Of a stretch of DNA of 64,000 nt, positions 49,900-60,755 are shown piece by piece; positions within the stretch are counted from its first letter, which is position 1; each line of letters starts with the position of its first letter. A model generated the notes under the pieces. That model was given only the letters and a program-made list of their open reading frames with translations. It searched no databases and had not been told where the DNA came from. The DNA is from Azorinus chamasolen (Eukaryota; Mollusca; Bivalvia; Cardiida; Solecurtidae): NCBI GenBank assembly GCA_963576725.1, contig OY755244.1:34568446-34632445 (forward strand), written 5' to 3'. Both the position numbers and the translations under genes were made by a program.

Positions 49900-51385
49900 T
49901 ATTTGCCATGGCAACCAAAAGGAACGTTTTTGACACGCTTCTTGTCTAGAACTACTGAGCCGATTTCAATGTAATTTGGCAGAAATGGTCCTTAGGCTAC
50001 TCTCTACCAAAATTGTTCAAGCCATTTTGATTTATTGAAAAACTTGGCTGCCAGGGACAGGGCTAATTAGCCGGATTTTTCTCGAAAAATCTCGGATTAT
50101 AGTTTGGTGAAAACTGGACGGGTGGGTGGGTGGGCGGGCGTGCGGACGGCGTGCCGTTGTTATCAAAACTTTAAAATTGCTCATAACTTCTGAATTACTT
50201 AAGCTAGACAATCCATATTTGGTATGCTTATAGCTTGGATGAAGGCCTTTCACTTGATATCAAGGTCATTATTTTCAAAACTTTGCCGTTTTTAACAAAC
50301 TTAAACATTACTATAACTTCTGAACTGCAAATGCTAGGCAATTCATCTCTGGTATGCAGATGGCTTTGGTAAAGGCCTTTCAGTTGATATAAAGATATTT
50401 GAAATTAGGTCAAGGTCACTATTTTGACAATTGGCCATCATTGAAGAACTTTAATATTTTGTCTTAACTTCTGAACCACATATGCTAGACAATTCATATT
50501 TAGTATGGAGATAGCTTTGGTTAAGGCTTTCAGTTGATACAAGGATACATGAAATTGGGTCAAGGTCACTATTTTGAAATCTTGGCTGTTTTTAACAAAC
50601 TTTAACATTTTGCTATAACTTCTGATCCACGAGTGCTAGGCAATTCACCTTTGGTATTCAGATAGCTTTCGTAAGGACCTTACAGATGACAAAAGATACC
50701 TGAAATCAGGTCAAGGTCAAAGTCACTTTTTTGAAAACTTTGCTGTCATTAAAATTGTGTTATAACTTCTAAACTACATATGCTAGACACTATATATTTG
50801 GTATGCAGATAGCTTCGGTGAAGGTCTTCCAGTTGATACAAGGATACATGTACATGAAATCGGGTCACGGTCAACACAAAAAAATCCAACTTTAATGCTG
50901 TTTCTGCAGTTTTTTCTTGTTTTCGTTTTATAGTTGCGGAATGTGACCCTGTACCAAAATTGTTCAAACCATTGTGTTTGGTTAAAAAGCATGTAGAGAA
51001 AATTTCAAATATTTTGGCAGATTTTGATGTAATTTGACATAATTGATGCTAAGTGAATCTTACCAAAATTGCTCAAGGCATTGTGATTTATTAAAAAATG
51101 CGGCTACCAGGGGCAGGTCTAAATTTCCTTATAGTGGAAATTCCAATTATTTTTTTTTCCTTAGATGACTTGACTATAAGAATAAGAAGTAAAAGTCCTC
51201 TTATGAAACCGGTGATTTTGGAGGAACTTTGCACTTGTATAAATCATTCCAGTCACAGGAGCTAAAAATAGGTTTTAGAGAAACTGCGCTGACAAAGAAA
51301 AATCGGACAGTTGGACGGACAGACAGAGGGACGCCACGCCCAAAAACAATATGTCTCCCCAATATACTGAGGGAGACATAATGAT
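49900..51385. repeat. Degenerate tandem array (~118-bp units)
   Basis: AACTTTAACATTGCTATAAC, TTCTGAACTACATATGCTAG, CAATTCATATTTGGTATGCA, GATAGCTTCGGTGAAGGCCT, TTCAGTTGATACAAGGATA and GGTCAAGGTCACTATTTTG recur about seven times between 50150 and 50890. At the right edge, AACAATATGTCTCCCCAATA, then TACTGAGGGAGACATAATG, resembles an ATGCCCCC-type palindromic end. Confidence 0.78.
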
Positions 51386-52650
51386 GTAGTTTTTAGCTCA
51401 CCAGAGCACAAAGTGCACAGGGTGAGCTTTTGTGATTGCCTGATGTCCGTCGGCGTGCGTCGTCCGTCCGTCGTCAACAATTTGAACCTTTAAAAATCTT
51501 CTCCTGAATCTACAGGGTTCTCAGCTTTCATCTTTAGCACATAGCATCATCTGTAGGTCCTCTACAAAAGTTATATAAATTATGCCCCTGGGGTCAAAAT
51601 TGGCCCCGCCCCTGGGGTACATTGTTTTCTATAGGAACATATAGTGATAACTTTGAAAATCTTCTCGTCTGAAACTGGAAGCTTCTCAGCTTTCATATTT
51701 GGCACATAGCATCATGTTCAGGTCCTCTACAAAAGTTATATAAATTATGCCCCAGGGGTGGTCAGTTTTCAATAGAAACATATAGTGAAAACTTTGAAAA
51801 TCTTCTCCTCTGAAACTAGAAGGTTCTCAGGTTTTATATTTGGCACATAGCATCATGTTCAGGTCCTCTAAAAAAGTTACATAAATTTTGTCCCTGGGGT
51901 CAAAATTGGTCCCGCCCCAGGGGTGCCTTGTTTTCTATTGAAACATATAGTAAAAATATAAATATCTTCTTCTCTGAAACTGGAAGGTTCTCAGCTTTCA
52001 TATTTGGCACATAACATCATGTTTAGATCCTCTACAAAAGTTATATAAACTATGTCCCAGGGGTAAAAATTGGACCTGCCCCAGGGGTAGCCAGTTTTCA
52101 ATAAAAATATATAGTGAAAATCTTCTCCAGAATCTACAGGGTTCCCAGCTTTCATATTTGGCATATAGCATCATGTTCAAAAGTTATATAAATTATGCCC
52201 CTGGAGTCAATATTGGCCCCGCCCCAGGGGTGGTCAGTTTTGAATAGAAACATAGTGAAAACTTTGAAAATATTCTCCTGAAACTGGAAGGTTCCCAGCT
52301 TTCATATTTGGCACATAACATCATGTTCAGGTCCTTTACAAACGCTATATAAATTATGCCCCTGGGGTCAAAATTGGCCCTGCCCCAGGGGTAGCTAGCT
52401 TTCAATAGAAACATATAGTGAAAACTTTGAAAATCTTCTGAAACTGGAAGGTTCTCAGCTTTCAATATTGGCACATAGCATCATGTTCAGGTCCTCTACA
52501 AGAGTTATTTAGATTGTGCCCTTTGGGTTAAAATTGGCTCCGCCCCAGGGCCGGCTAGTTTTCTATAGAAACATATAGTGAAAACTTTGAAAATCTTCTC
52601 CTCTCATTGTCTGGTGAGTGCTTCAGGGCCATTCTGGCCCTCTTGTTTAA
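51386..52650. repeat. AGCTCACC-ended element with seven ~155-bp internal units
   Basis: It opens with TTTTTAGCTCACCAGAGCAC, then AAAGTGCACAGGGTGAGCTT, and closes with GGTGAGTGCTTCAGGGCCAT, then TCTGGCCCTCTTGTTT. Internal units contain TCAGCTTTCATATTTGGCAC, ATAGCATCATGTTCAGGTCC, AAAATTGGCCCCGCCCCAGG and CATATAGTGAAAACTTTGAA. The window's first 48 bases are one such unit. Confidence 0.85.
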
Positions 52651-53098
52651 TGGAGGATAGAAAAAGTAAAGTAGCTCTGTGCATATTGGGAACACTCTGT
52701 GAAAGTTAACACCTATGTGAATTTAAGTTCTGTAAATATTTGAGACTTTTTACAGCTAAGTAGTAACATTAAGGAACTCTCAGTGAATTAGTAAATTTTA
52801 ATTACAGCACATTAGTGACATTGAACTTTGTGTTTTAGGACAATGTAAGTGAACAGTCAACTGTATTTGACTGTACTGCTGATATTTTGTGTTAAGCTTG
52901 CTATTTAACTTTGGTAAAGTGTGTAAGTGTCTGGTTTGGGAGACAATTGACTTTAAAGTCCCTATTAAGTATCGGCATGCCAGCCGTATCTCTAAAGTTA
53001 TGGGCAGGAAGGTAGCTAAATCCGCTCATAATAGAAGGAACAGTTCGTTAAATTATATTATTAGCTATTACCAGCTCCAGATAATATGCATAAATTTC
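52651..53098. other. Unassigned stretch
   Basis: No repeat or hairpin is recognised. A 79-codon open frame at 52889 has no features supporting coding. Confidence 0.4.
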
Positions 53099-53327
53099 AC
53101 CCTTTCCTCCATAGGCTATTTTATTTAGACCCAACCACTTTGAATAAATCTACCCAAAAGGAGCATTGACTAGAGAAAAGTAAATTTTTAGGATTTTGTA
53201 GTTTGAAACCATTGTGATAAATAGAGCATTAAATTTTGCTCCTATAGGAGCAAATGCTCTATTTATCAAAATGGTTCAAGAAGTTATTACAGAGTCGTAG
53301 AAAGACGTATTTATGGAGGAAAGGGTT
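53099..53327 (+). mobile_element. Hairpin MITE H1
   Basis: ACCCTTTCCTCCATAGGCTA to GGAGGAAAGGGTTAA with hairpin tip GCTCCTATAGGAGC. An H6 end fragment (ATTTCTCCACCAAACCCTAC) follows at 53355. Confidence 0.82.
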
Positions 53328-53536
53328 AAACATTTTCAATAATAGCTCCTTTATTTCTCCACCAAACCCTACAGGCCTCGAAAATTTCTCTAGAAGTCAC
53401 TCGTCCTGTAGGATTTTAAATGTTATTGAGAAGCCACATACTGGGATCAGTTTCAAAACCATATGACATAAGCCAAAACAAATTTTCATAATGAACAAAA
53501 ATTCACAAATACATGTATGCATCATAACACTTCTTT

Positions 53537-53786
53537 TAACCATTTCCCAGTTCTGTGTTCATTACAAATTTCAATACCTACAGAATATTCATGGACAAAT
53601 AGTTATAATGACATAATGGAAGGTGGAACATTGTAGCCATTTTAAAAAGTATATAAAGCAGATCTATAGAATTTCATTAGCAAACAGAGCAGACCCTGAT
53701 CAGACGGCTCCTGTAGGAGCCGTCTGATCTGGGTCTACTCTGTTTGCAGATGAGTGAAAACACGTTTATATGAGGGAAAGGGTTAA
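53537..53786 (-). mobile_element. Hairpin MITE H2, complete
   Basis: TTAACCATTTCCCAGTTCTG to GGGAAAGGGTTAA with a perfect hairpin (tip GGCTCCTGTAGGAGCC). Same subfamily as 35697-35949. Confidence 0.87.
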
Positions 53787-53929
53787 ACCACTGAATGGGA
53801 TTTGACAAAACTTCACAGGAATGATATGCAGATGCATGGTCCTCTATCAAAGTTATGTTAATCGTTTTGACTGGCTGTACAAGTATTTCACATGAGCTAA
53901 AAACACATTTCAGTGAACAAGTTCTTTAT

Positions 53930-54656
53930 GGGCCCGTCACACCATGAAGTTCTGGTCAGCGTTCTCTGGCGTTTGAAGAAACGTTGGTAGTCGCCCATGG
54001 TCGCTGGAATAGCGCCAGAAGAGCGTTGTGTGAACACTTGTGAACGCTAGTGAACGTCGTTGATCACCGGGAATTGGCGGAGAACGCTGGTCCGGAAATT
54101 GTTTTTTGAACATGCACAAAAGTTCTCACTGAGACCAGCATTCTTCAACGTTTAATTTTAAATGCTGAAGAACATTTAAGAACGTTAACGGAACGTTTTA
54201 CTAACGTTCGATGAGCGTTGCACGCGTTCGGATATCGTTAGTCAGTCGTTACTCTAGTGTTACTTGGTTGTTACTTATCGTTTGCTTTGCAGTGAACGAC
54301 TCAATGGCGACCTGTCAACGACCGCTGAACGGTCCGCTAGCGCACGCAGCGTGTGACTAAAGTCAGACGAACGTCAAAACGCTATTCTGTCGTTATTCAC
54401 ACGTTAATCACACGCTCAACACGCTTGTCTTACGTTCACAAATCGTTCGTTGTGCGCCAGTGGCACGTCAGCACACGCTAATGGTTTTCAGGGGTATCTT
54501 ACTTGGTCGCTGTTACACGCTTCTCGCGCGTAAGACACACGCTAGTCATGCGTTAGGTACACGTTTATCACACGCCAGATGTGTCATCCTCTTTCTAGAA
54601 CGCTAAAAAATTGAACGATTGAATCGTTCAGAGAACGTTGACCAGAACGTCATGGG
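53930..54656. mobile_element. CpG-rich TIR element full of AACGTT-like motifs
   Basis: The left end reads GGGCCCGTCACACCATGAAG, then TTCTGGTCAGCGTTCTCTG; the inverted right end reads CCCATGACGTTCTGGTCAAC, then GTTCTCTG. The interior (about 725 bp) is unlike its neighbours in composition, dense in CGTT/AACG and ACACGC/GCGTGT words in both orientations. Similar 'GGGCCCGTCACACC' repeats exist in other invertebrates (recollection). The superfamily and target duplication are unclear. Confidence 0.7.
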
Positions 54657-54784
54657 ATTCAACTGCAGACTGAGATTTGATCTAGCTTCGTATGAATGAT
54701 CCTTAGATGGTCTTCTGTCAAAGTGAAAATCTACAGTGGCCTGGACAATTTTTATAGATGTACATAATAGATCATTTTGGCCTG

Positions 54785-55035
54785 TTAACCCATTCCCTCA
54801 TAGGCTATATTTAGATGCAAACTTTTTTAATAAATCTACCGAAAAGGAGCATTAACTAGAGAAAGGAAAATTTTAGAATTTTGAAGTTTGAATTCATGAT
54901 GTCATTATTTTTTGCTATGGCAGAAACTGTAGAATCTTATCTGGAGCATACCCTGCCAGAGACCCTGATCAGACAGCTCCTTTAGAAACCATCTGGTCTG
55001 GGTCTACTCTGTTTGCAAAGGCAAAGAAAGGTGTA
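54785..55035. mobile_element. Chimeric MITE: H1 start joined to H2 end
   Basis: TTAACCCATTCCCTCATAGG through AGAATTTTGAAGTTTGAA is H1. It switches to TTCATGATGTCATTATTTTT, then the H2 hairpin and GCAAAGGCAAAGAAAGGTG. Its right end is cut by an H5 insertion. Confidence 0.8.
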
Positions 55036-55037
55036 TA

Positions 55038-55241
55038 TAGTAAAACCTCTCTATAACGGCCACTAAATTGTGTTAATTAGTTGGTATTTAGGGCAGGTGG
55101 CTGCTTAGAGCAAGGTGAAAGTAAAACAGAACGCTCCTATAGGAGCGTTCTGTTTAACTTTCACATTGCTTTAAGCAGCCACCTGCCTTTAACACAAAAT
55201 ACTTGATGTTATTTAGTGGTCGTTATAGAGAAGTTGTACTG
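55038..55241. mobile_element. Hairpin MITE H5, complete (204 bp)
   Basis: TA-flanked; first base mutated (TAGTAAAACCTCTCTATAAC). Tip GCTCCTATAGGAGC. The H2 end GGAGTAATGGGTTAA resumes just after it, so H5 inserted into the chimeric MITE. Confidence 0.9.
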
Positions 55242-55348
55242 TATATGGAGTAATGGGTTAAGGCAGGTGGTAGCTTAATTCACAAAAATGTTATGCAGAA
55301 AGCGCACGGGCTTTGCAGTAAGCATTCACATGGTCACTTAATAGTATA

Positions 55349-55516
55349 CTATAGAACCCCTCTAATGCGACCACTTAATGAATAAACATGGATGTCTTTA
55401 TAAGCAGGTGGTTGCTTAATGCAGGACATTACTTTTGTCCTGCATTAAGCTACCACCTGCATCTAGCACCCAGAATTATACCTCTTTTAGGTGGTCGCAT
55501 TAGCGGGGTTTTACTG
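55349..55516. mobile_element. H5-like hairpin MITE, related family
   Basis: CTATAGAACCCCTCTAATGC at the left and GGTCGCATTAGCGGGGTTTT, then ACTG at the right, with hairpin TGCAGGACATTACTTTTGTC, then CTGCA. TA follows at the right. Confidence 0.78.
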
Positions 55517-55524
55517 TATTCAAT

Positions 55525-55715
55525 TTCTAGAACCAACCTCATTGCATTTATCTACTGAAAAGGAGCATTTACAATAAAAAGGAAATTTTTAGAATTGCAT
55601 AGTTTTTAAACCATTGTGATAAATATCTTGCTCCTATAGAGTATTTATCATAATGGTTTCAAAAAATGACTTTTACAGAGGCGTCGGAAGACATCAATAT
55701 CAGGGAATAGGCTAA
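55525..55715 (+). mobile_element. Degenerate H1 MITE
   Basis: AGAACCAACCTCATTGCATT to CAGGGAATAGGCTAA. The hairpin tip is reduced to ATCTTGCTCCTATAGAG. Confidence 0.72.
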
Positions 55716-55896
55716 AACAGGTTTTTCTGTAATATATCCTACTTTGGTAAGATCTCCCAACCTTTCTTCCCTCTGAATTTATGTCTTGCTTGCAGCATAT
55801 TGCCAGAAAATCCCCAAACAAGTCAACTCCAACAGCAATATTATGATATCCAACTGTGATAGTAATTACTTGTGGATAGTAACAAAAATCACCATG

Positions 55897-56148
55897 TTAA
55901 CCCTTTACCCAATAGCCTGTTTCTAGTTTTGAAGACATATGACCACTTAAAGCAGGTTGAAAGTAAAGCAGAATGCGCCTTAAGGCGCATTCTGCTTTAC
56001 TTTCAGCCTGCTTTAAGCTACCACCTACTAGGATATAGAAAATATTTATTATGCAATATGTTCATGACTGTATGAATTTGAACTATTTTCTTCAGCGGAG
56101 GAATAAATCAAACACGCTAAAAGCCGCTTCTATCAGGTAAAGGGTTAA
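55897..56148. mobile_element. TTAA-ended MITE carrying an H5-type hairpin
   Basis: TTAACCCTTTACCCAATAGC at the left and CAGGTAAAGGGTTAA at the right are H1-H3-like ends. The hairpin is GCAGGTTGAAAGTAAAGCAG, then AATGCGCCTTAAGGCGCATT, as in the TA-flanked H5 family. Confidence 0.82.
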
Positions 56149-56440
56149 CAGTACTATTACAATAGTTCACACTTACCTCATGGGATGAAGAAAAGCAATT
56201 ATTCGATAGCATCGTCGCCTTAAAACGAATATTTCATCTGCTGAACTGCTATTCTGCAAAAATTGGTGATTCTCACCGAATTGAACCCGTAGTTGATTTG
56301 ATTATTAAGACAAGTCAAATAGTGAATTAATTTGTTTTGAATGCTGAACTTATATAGTTCCCCTTAGCCTGTGGTGCTCCAAGCACATTTATGACCACGT
56401 AACTCTTTGCATGCTCAGCGAAACCGTGCTTCCAGACTGT
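56149..56440. other. Unassigned stretch
   Basis: No gene, hairpin or tandem unit is recognised. Confidence 0.4.
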
Positions 56441-56442
56441 CT

Positions 56443-56669
56443 CTTTCCTCCATAAATACGCCTTTCTACGCCTCTATAAAAGTCACATTTTGAAACCATT
56501 GTGATAAAAAAGCATTTGCTCCAAAGGAGCAAAATTAATGCTCTATTTATCACAATGGTTTCATAACTATACAATAAAAAAAAATTCATTTCCTCTAGTA
56601 AATGCTCCTTTTCGATAGATTTGTTCAAAGAGGTATGATCTTAAAATATCCTATGAGGGAATGGGTTAA
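56443..56669 (-). mobile_element. Hairpin MITE H1
   Basis: CTTTCCTCCATAAATACGCC to GGGAATGGGTTAA. The tip is altered to GCTCCAAAGGAGC with an ATTA insertion. Confidence 0.83.
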
Positions 56670-56929
56670 GACTTTGACCATTCTATTGCAAAGAAATGAG
56701 AGAAATTTTATTTTAAGAATTGAAACAGATGGCAGTAATTGCAGATGAAAAATTATTTAGTGTGTAAATAGTTAGTCCTTTACTTCATGAATATTCATGA
56801 AAGAAATAATGGCACAATGGATATTACAGTAAATGCGACCACTAAAATTGGGTATAATTCACAGTGGCAAAGGCAGGTGCTGATGAAGACAGCCACGTTT
56901 GTTCATTAACCCTTCACTAACTTCGATCG

Positions 56930-57260
56930 CTTAGCGGAAAACTATTGTAACTCACATTTTTGAAATTTTACAGTAGAAGCAAAAAACTGTTTCGCTTGTG
57001 ATGTGTTGTTGCTGCAGATAATTCCTGCACATGTTAAACTTGAAATGTGATCAGAATACCAAATTCAACTTCTTTTTGAACAAGTTTTTAATTTGATGGC
57101 TTTTATAGCACATTTTTGAGATACAATAGTATTGCAATTATAATTAGATGCAAAAGCAGTTCGTGCTTAGTGGAAAACTATTGTAACTCAAAATACCATA
57201 GTTTTCCACTGAAAATCGTTCCTATTTTGCAAGGAATGTACAAGATACATAACTGTATCT
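56930..57260. repeat. AACTATTG hairpin motifs, left cluster
   Basis: GCGGAAAACTATTGTAACTC near 56935 and GTGGAAAACTATTGTAACTC near 57170, the latter followed by its inverted partner ATAGTTTTCCACTG. The same motif cluster recurs at 62095-62380. Confidence 0.65.
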
Positions 57261-57399
57261 CAAAAAAGTCATTCCATCACAAAGACATTTAAAGTAACTA
57301 ACAATAGATATCCATACATATATGTTTTTACTGCAATTCTATTGGGTTTTTTTTACAAAAACACGCAAAGATTTGAATAGAAAGCTTAGCTTCTGAACT

Positions 57400-57560
57400 A
57401 TTTTGACATTACAGAAGAAACCTCTGTAATGACCACAAAAAGAAGAAATAAAGAAAACCTTAAAGATAGTTGGCAGTTTAATGCAGCATAGTATTGCAGA
57501 GAAGTCCTGTAGGAGCTTTCTGCAATACTTCTAGGCTTAAACAAGAGTTGTGTGCGACGC
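57400..57560. mobile_element. H5-like hairpin remnant
   Basis: GAAACCTCTGTAATGACCAC and a hairpin GCAGCATAGTATTGCAGAGA ... TTTCTGCAATACTTC. Termini decayed. Confidence 0.55.
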
Positions 57561-58600
57561 CAACGCTCTTCTGATTTAGATTAAAAAAATTAAAAAAATA
57601 AAGTCCATCACTCAAAAAATTTTAATTCAAGAGTATGGTTCTTATGTAAGGACGTTTCCCTCAATGAGATCTACTAACATATGAAATTTCATGTCAATAC
57701 TGCTTATACTTTTCGACTAATAAGCTACATTAAAGTTACTGCATGCCAATGACGACAATGAGGACAACCCCTATGACACCGTGATCACAATAGTTCGACT
57801 TTTTCTTCGAAACAGACAAGCTAATAAGCAGCCACCAGTCTAAACGTCCACTGTTAATAACATAATTATATTCTAGGTACTAAAATAAAACCAGATTTCC
57901 TATACAATCAATTTCTTAATCGATAAAAGGGTAAAACTTTCACTAAAGTTGAAGAAATACGGGTTTAAGCGATTCATTTTTGTATTCTTTGTGTAAGAAG
58001 TGAATATAAAGGTAGTATTCTCACTTCGATCCCATGCTTAACTGACATACCTGACAACTGCCATTTCGTATAGCAGTGCAATTAATTGACATGCATTCGA
58101 TTGGTACATAAGGCGTTTAATAACATGGATTCCAGAAACAATCAATGTATACTATTTCTGACATGAAAATGCTTCGTAACATTAGCTTTGGCTTAGAATG
58201 TGCAAAACAATCCACAAAATATAGCAATGTGTAAGGAGGGTGCACGAATATACAGTATCAGTCACATGACGAAATCACGTGACAATAATGTAAATAAAAG
58301 TTCTCCCAGAGGCAGTTACTGAATGAATAAAGAAGTGCGCATCTGATAACCTTATGCATGTGATTAGGTTATCACGCCCATAGATTGCAAGTGGTCAGTT
58401 TGATGATAAGCATAGCGAGAAATGGCTTAAGTGTCAGCTGCAACTGAACTACCTACTGGAAAGTCTAGATAGTGTTAATCATTTCCCTTATAATTTCATG
58501 TCAAAGTGCACTTTGTCAATATCAGTAATTTGATTTTTGATCCACTGACCCCATGCAAAGAACGCTTTGATTATATGAGTTTCTGGATTAGTATTTCTCC
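57561..58600. other. Unassigned, includes a repeat-like block
   Basis: 57545-57810 (AACAAGAGTTGTGTGCGACG ... GTTCGACTTTTTCTTCGAAA) resembles a dispersed bivalve repeat from memory. The rest holds nothing recognised. Confidence 0.4.
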
Positions 58601-58609
58601 AGTTAAATC

Positions 58610-58700
58610 CCTTCATTGCCATGAAGACGGGACTGTGAAACATATGCAAACAGTTTGGGTCCTGATGAGACACTGAGTAACTCGGCATCTCATCAGTGTC
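58610..58700. repeat. Hairpin of an H2/H3-like family
   Basis: GCAAACAGTTTGGGTCCTGA, then TGAGACACTGAGTAACTCGG, then CATCTCATCAGTGTCCAAGC and TGTTTG: an imperfect palindrome with a different arm from H2 and H3 but the same GCAAACAG start. Confidence 0.6.
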
Positions 58701-59699
58701 CAAGCTGTTTGACACTCTGGTTGTCTCTGAGAAAAGAAATTGGACAAGAGTGAGCTGGCAGTGAATGGGTTTAAGTCTCTAGATATAAATACATAAGCAG
58801 AATGTTGTGGTAATACAGCTTGATTAGTACTGCATAAAGCTCCTCCTATGGGAGAGACTCAGACACTCCAATGCTGCACTTAGCAGCCCACCAGTCCCAA
58901 AGACCACTACAGTGCAGAGACTAACGCTAGAGAAAGTAAACAAACAATAAACTTTGATATCGGAAGCACCACATTTGCCAATTGTTTCATTCCAAACATA
59001 GCAAAATGCTGATGATGATATCGAATCATATTATGCTGAAATTGTAAGTGGACAATTTTCTTTTGGGTGGACAATACTTCTTGCAAGTCAAAGCAGGCCA
59101 CAGCTAACAGTTATCAGGTCATTTTGTATTTTACTTTTAGCTGTTTTCACAGGCAGCTTTTTTACTTTTTAAAGGTTTCTGAATTTTGTCCTTAAAGTTG
59201 CAGTTTACAGACTGAATCTGTGTTCTTGTATGAAATGCACAAGTCACACATACCTTTGAGGGGCTTGTGAAATACAATATTAAATTCAGTGTCAAAAATA
59301 CTTTTGTATAATAATTGTTTGACATGAGACTTGCCTTCTTTAGAACATTTTTCTAAGTATTTTAGCCTGTACATCTTGTCCAAATTTAGATCTGCAGACA
59401 AAAAATGTTTTTGTAATTTCTTTCTGCTTTCTGATAACACATTTCTACTGTAGGGAATGATCTGATGTGGGATCTTACAAAGTTACTCTGAATGTCAAGT
59501 GTTTTGTGAGGTCTGTTTTTATGTTTGCCTCTCATATATGTATCTTTCTGACATGTACCTATTGAGGTGGCTTTCCTGTTTGCTGTGATAACAATCTGAT
59601 CTGAAATATCAAGTGTGTGCAATAAAAAAGTCTTGCATATCCTAATGACAGAATGTCCACATGGGAGATTCCACATCACCAGCTAAATTCACTTGGACC

Positions 59700-60125
59700 T
59701 TCTGACGAACCCCCTCACCATCACCTCCATTCTTCCCTCTGTCCATCCCTCTGACCAACACCTCTATTGACATCGTCTTCACTCTGCTCACCCCTCTAAT
59801 CAATCCCCTCTCTATCATCTCCAGCAACCTGGTCTTCCCTCTGTCCACCCCTCTGACCAATCCCCACACCATTACCTGTTTTGACCAGCTGTCTTCCTCT
59901 CTAACTAACCCCCTTGTGACCATCACCTCTTTCAACCCCGTCTTCCCACTGTCTATCCCTCAAATCAACCCCCCCACCATCACCTCCTTAAACTCTGTCT
60001 TCTCTCTGTCCACCTCTCTCTGTCAACTCTTTCTACACCATCTTCACTCTGTTCATCCCTCTGATCAACCCCCTCACCATCACCTTCAGTGACCCCTGCT
60101 TCCCTCTATCTACTCATCTGACCAA
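59700..60125. repeat. Pyrimidine-rich degenerate minisatellite (~60-bp unit)
   Basis: The plus strand is almost all C and T. Units read CCCTCACCATCACCTCC, then TTCCCTCTGTCCACCCCTCT, then GACCAACCCC, about seven copies. It lies within the pseudogene's presumed intron. The open frame it creates on the minus strand is an artefact. Confidence 0.82.
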
Positions 60126-60235
60126 TACTTTCCTTATTTCTGATGTTATCCATATGTTACCCCTTTCATTCTTACATTTTGATTTCTTTTTACATGTCTT
60201 GTTTTCAAAGTTCTGCTTTGTCATCATTTATTCGG

Positions 60236-60475
60236 GCCCTGCATTCAAATGCAGGAGCCCTATTGGAATCACATTTTCTGTCCATCCGTCCATCTACAAT
60301 TTTGATGTGATGCGATAAGTCAAATATATTTCACATATTGGTGTCATGTTAAGGTCATAATTATGCTATAATCATCAGAGGAAGATGCCTATAGTTTTGG
60401 GGTTGAATCAGATCATTAAGTCTAGAGTTATCTGCCCTTGATTACAGGGCCCTTTCTGACTGAGTCAGTTTTCTA
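60236..60475. repeat. Dispersed repeat with GGGCCCTGCATT start
   Basis: GGGCCCTGCATTCAAATGCA, then GGAGCCCTATTGGAATCACA, to GATTACAGGGCCCTTTCTGA, then CTGAGTCAGTTTTCT. The right part matches 33420-33560. Confidence 0.72.
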
Positions 60476-60755
60476 GGTATGTTTGTTCATATGCAGAGAA
60501 TTTGTACTCACCTCCTGAGCTACAAAAATCAGAACTATGTTCATCACAATTTGTATTAAGACTTGTACATTCTGCTAGTTATTCTGTAAAACAGATACAG
60601 GAACACTCTCACTTGAGTCAGAATGTGACTGAGATATACTATGTAGTTCTTGTTCTAAAAGTTCTTGGACTACTGCAAGTCTACATGAATATTCTTCTCC
60701 ATCACTCACAAGAACTCATTGAATTCAATGTCTTGATGAGGAGGAGGAATTGTCA

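Larger units (their letters stand above)
58930..60755 (-). pseudogene. Decayed transposase-like gene (unassigned superfamily)
   Basis: Pieces lie in order on the minus strand. A Ser/Asp-rich segment (SQSHSDSSESVPVSVLQNN, about 60750-60630) is followed after a stop and frame change by CTSLNTNCDEHSSDF, ending at donor GGAG|GTGAGT (60512). Next is ICKTFLLHTLDISDQIV and RGKHKNRPHKTLD with HIRSFPTVE (59670-59450), then, after a frameshift near 59400, FLSADLNLDKMYRLKYLEKC, YKSIFDTEFNIVFHKPLKGM and CDLC (59430-59220), then FDLQEVLSTQ (59095-59065). This order of motifs (C-x-x-F-L-x-T-L, RG+H, HI-x-SFP, Lni-kMY, eFN-FH-P-k-CD-C, FDLQ-vL) is one I know from a widespread uncharacterised transposase-like protein family of animals. 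Two frameshifts or stops and a mutated SHYC motif show it is dead. Confidence 0.6.

Noticed and set aside
59642..59935. A 97-residue G/V/R-rich protein on the minus strand
   Set aside because: The frame is created by the pyrimidine-rich minisatellite, whose period keeps stops out.
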